A stretch of 64,000 bases of DNA from Planctomycetaceae bacterium (GTDB lineage: Bacteria > Planctomycetota > Planctomycetia > Planctomycetales > Planctomycetaceae), in assembly GCA_002726205.1 (NCBI GenBank), contig PBSL01000041.1, positions 48,401 to 112,400 of the forward strand. Direction: 5' to 3'. The notes beneath the pieces were generated by a model. It was not told the DNA's origin and ran no database searches. It saw only the letters and a list, made by a program, of their open reading frames with translations. The position numbers and the translations under genes were made by a program. Numbering within the stretch: position 1 is the stretch's first letter; the number at the start of each line of letters is the position of its first letter. This document shows positions 62,486-64,000 of this stretch, piece after piece.

Positions 62486-63814
62486 GTGAAACACGAGAAC
62501 AGTTTCCTGAGAACAGCAGTCATGGTCGTTGCGATGGTCGTGCTTTCCTGGTCGACCGGAGTCCGGTGTGCCGTGGCGCAAACTTTCCGGCAGACCTCCA
62601 CTGCAGTGCCTGCCGCATCGCCCTACTGGCCGGGCTGGTTGGGTCCGAAACGCAACGGCTGGGTCAGCGATTTTCGGCCACCGACTCGGTGGCCCGGGCA
62701 GTTGAAGAAGGCCTGGCAGGTCAAGGTGGGGATCGGCTACGGTTCGCCGCTGGTCGCTGCCGATCGTGTCTACCAGCACGCCCGCCAGGGAGAGGACGAG
62801 GTGCTCTGGTGCCTGGACCTGAAGACCGGCAAGGCCAGGTGGCGCAAGAGTTATCCGGCCCCGTTCAAGATTCGAGGCGGTGGCGAGTATCACGGCAAGG
62901 GGCCGAAGTCGTCGCCGGTGATGGCCGACGGCAGAATCTTCACGATGAGCATCGCGGGGGTACTCACCGCCTGGGACGCGGTTTCGGGCAAACAACTCTG
63001 GCGACGCGACTACGACGCGCAATTCAAGAGAAGTCATCCTCACTGGGGGGCCTCGACGTCGCCGATCGTCGACGGCAAACAGTTGATCGTCCACTTCGGC
63101 ATCGACGAGCGAGGCGCGTTGGTCGCCCTCGACACGGCCACCGGCAAGCAGATCTGGAGTCAGGGCAAGGATGGTCCCTCGTACTCGTCTCCGCTGCTGG
63201 TCGAGATTCACGGTGTGCGGCAGGTCGTGGAGTGGAATCACAGGGCACTGGTCGGTGTCGACAGCAGGTCGGGCAAGTTCCTGTGGGAGTTCCCCTTTCC
63301 GCACGTCGGGTCCGACCAGAACATGCCGACACCGACATACCATAACGGGCGGGTATTGCTGGGCGGCGAAAACCGTGGCATCCACAGCCTCGAACCACAA
63401 CTCGACAACGGCGTCTGGACGGTCAAGCAAAGGTGGCACCAGAAGAAGGTGGCACTCGACATGAGTTCTGCAGTCATCAACGACAACCTGCTCTACGGTT
63501 TCTCTCATTACGGTAAGGGACGGATTTTCTGCCTCGACACCACTACCGGCAAGGTCCTCTGGCAGGGACCGGGAAGAACCGGTGCGAATGCTATGTTGCT
63601 GTCGATCCCAGGTCACGTTGTCGCGCTGATCAACAACGGTGGACTGAAGGTCATCAAGGCCAACGCCGCGCGATTCGAAATGGCCGCAAGCTATCGCGTG
63701 GCCGAGAATGGCACCTGGGCTCCCCCGGTTCTGCTGGAGCGAGCGGTCCTGGTCAAGGATGTTCGCACGCTGACCCTGTGGTCGCTGCCGGATTCGACCG
63801 CGTCTTCCCGCTAA
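62486..63814 (+). CDS. secreted PQQ-binding-like beta-propeller protein
   Basis: This 442-residue exported protein as called (GTG start, signal peptide about 1-32) has the repeated WPGW ... AGKxxW-type strands of PQQ-like propellers: LWCLDLKTGKARWRKSY, LTAWDAVSGKQLWRRDY, LVALDTATGKQIWSQG, LVGVDSRSGKFLWEFPF and IFCLDTTTGKVLWQGPG. It is an eight-bladed-like propeller of the kind common in planctomycetes, mostly without proven PQQ. No dehydrogenase catalytic Asp is evident, so it may be a binding scaffold (BamB-like). An in-frame ATG at 62414 would add 24 residues; no ribosome binding site decides. Confidence 0.87.
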   Translation: MKHENSFLRTAVMVVAMVVLSWSTGVRCAVAQTFRQTSTAVPAASPYWPGWLGPKRNGWVSDFRPPTRWPGQLKKAWQVKVGIGYGSPLVAADRVYQHARQGEDEVLWCLDLKTGKARWRKSYPAPFKIRGGGEYHGKGPKSSPVMADGRIFTMSIAGVLTAWDAVSGKQLWRRDYDAQFKRSHPHWGASTSPIVDGKQLIVHFGIDERGALVALDTATGKQIWSQGKDGPSYSSPLLVEIHGVRQVVEWNHRALVGVDSRSGKFLWEFPFPHVGSDQNMPTPTYHNGRVLLGGENRGIHSLEPQLDNGVWTVKQRWHQKKVALDMSSAVINDNLLYGFSHYGKGRIFCLDTTTGKVLWQGPGRTGANAMLLSIPGHVVALINNGGLKVIKANAARFEMAASYRVAENGTWAPPVLLERAVLVKDVRTLTLWSLPDSTASSR

Positions 63815-64000
63815 GACCGCCGGCACTTCATGTCGTTTGGTGTGCCCATGTAATACCAGATCCAACGCGGACCGGCGGTGAAGGGACCGTTCAGCAAGCA
63901 AAAGCTCAGCGGACTCATCAGAGGTTCCCTCCACAAGGGCATGGAAGGCCAAACGAGGGCTGCTGGGCGGCCAGGCTCGCCGAGAACCCGGTCGCGCCGA

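Noticed and set aside
63816..63879. 8-bp inverted repeat (ACCGCCGG / CCGGCGGT) after the PQQ-propeller gene
   Set aside because: The loop is about 48 bases with no U-tract, which is poor for a terminator and likely chance at this GC content.

Overview
The window reads as chromosomal DNA of a high-GC member of the Planctomycetota. Marker families of that phylum recur: three DUF1501 proteins, a giant PSCyt1/DUF1549/DUF1553 cytochrome protein beside one of them, a Cys-type sulfatase, a secreted lyase carrying the planctomycete 'LEPR' N-terminal motif, CBM9-like, PQQ-propeller and WD40 proteins, and many predicted exported proteins. I see no tRNA, rRNA, CRISPR array, transposase, integrase or phage gene. 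Gene density is high, most intergenic gaps are under 250 bp, and several gene pairs share ATGA overlaps.

Layout. 1-3474 (minus): a truncated ketoacyl-ACP synthase III-like gene, then a sodium:solute symporter with a small membrane protein. 3627-8252: an RraA-family protein, a secreted beta-helix protein translationally coupled to a zinc-ribbon protein, and a DEAD-box RNA helicase with a C-terminal cold-shock domain. 8253-8975 holds no convincing gene, only a possible ankyrin remnant. 8976-13552: a 14-repeat WD40 lipoprotein, a zinc-ribbon membrane protein with five tandem DUF898-like units, and a TAXI-type binding protein anchored at both ends. 13604-16721: an ATGA-coupled operon of sulfatase, small membrane protein and CBM9-like protein. 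16730-22332 (minus): an aquaglyceroporin-like channel, then an apparent operon of SdiA-regulated-like protein, nucleoside hydrolase and LEPR/RTX/pectate-lyase-like protein.

22550-30145 (plus): PSCyt/DUF1549/DUF1553, DUF1501, a tandem alpha/beta hydrolase and MsrB. 30175-43242: a metallophosphoesterase with a large extra C-terminal part, a SUMF1-fold protein lacking the usual cysteines, DUF1501, an unknown secreted protein, a Gfo/Idh/MocA oxidoreductase with an amidohydrolase, an MFS transporter, a CocE-type hydrolase and a third DUF1501. 43575-48372: a two-gene RND efflux system. 48413-54323: a ceramidase-like protein, a BPSS1187-like hydrolase, a D-2-hydroxyacid dehydrogenase, a glycerophosphodiesterase and a His-rich charged secreted protein. 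54454-60773 (minus): a complete Yej/Dpp-type peptide ABC importer. 60975-63814: an HExxH metalloprotease-like protein and a PQQ-propeller protein.

Together the genes suggest a heterotroph that breaks down sulfated or acidic polysaccharides and other esters or phosphoesters at the cell surface and imports small products and peptides. I did not find one clearly new multi-gene defence or mobile system. The most unusual items are single-protein architectures: the five-unit DUF898 protein, the doubly anchored TAXI protein, the RND pump with an extra membrane hairpin, the LEPR-RTX-lyase fusion and the twin hydrolase with one dead half.
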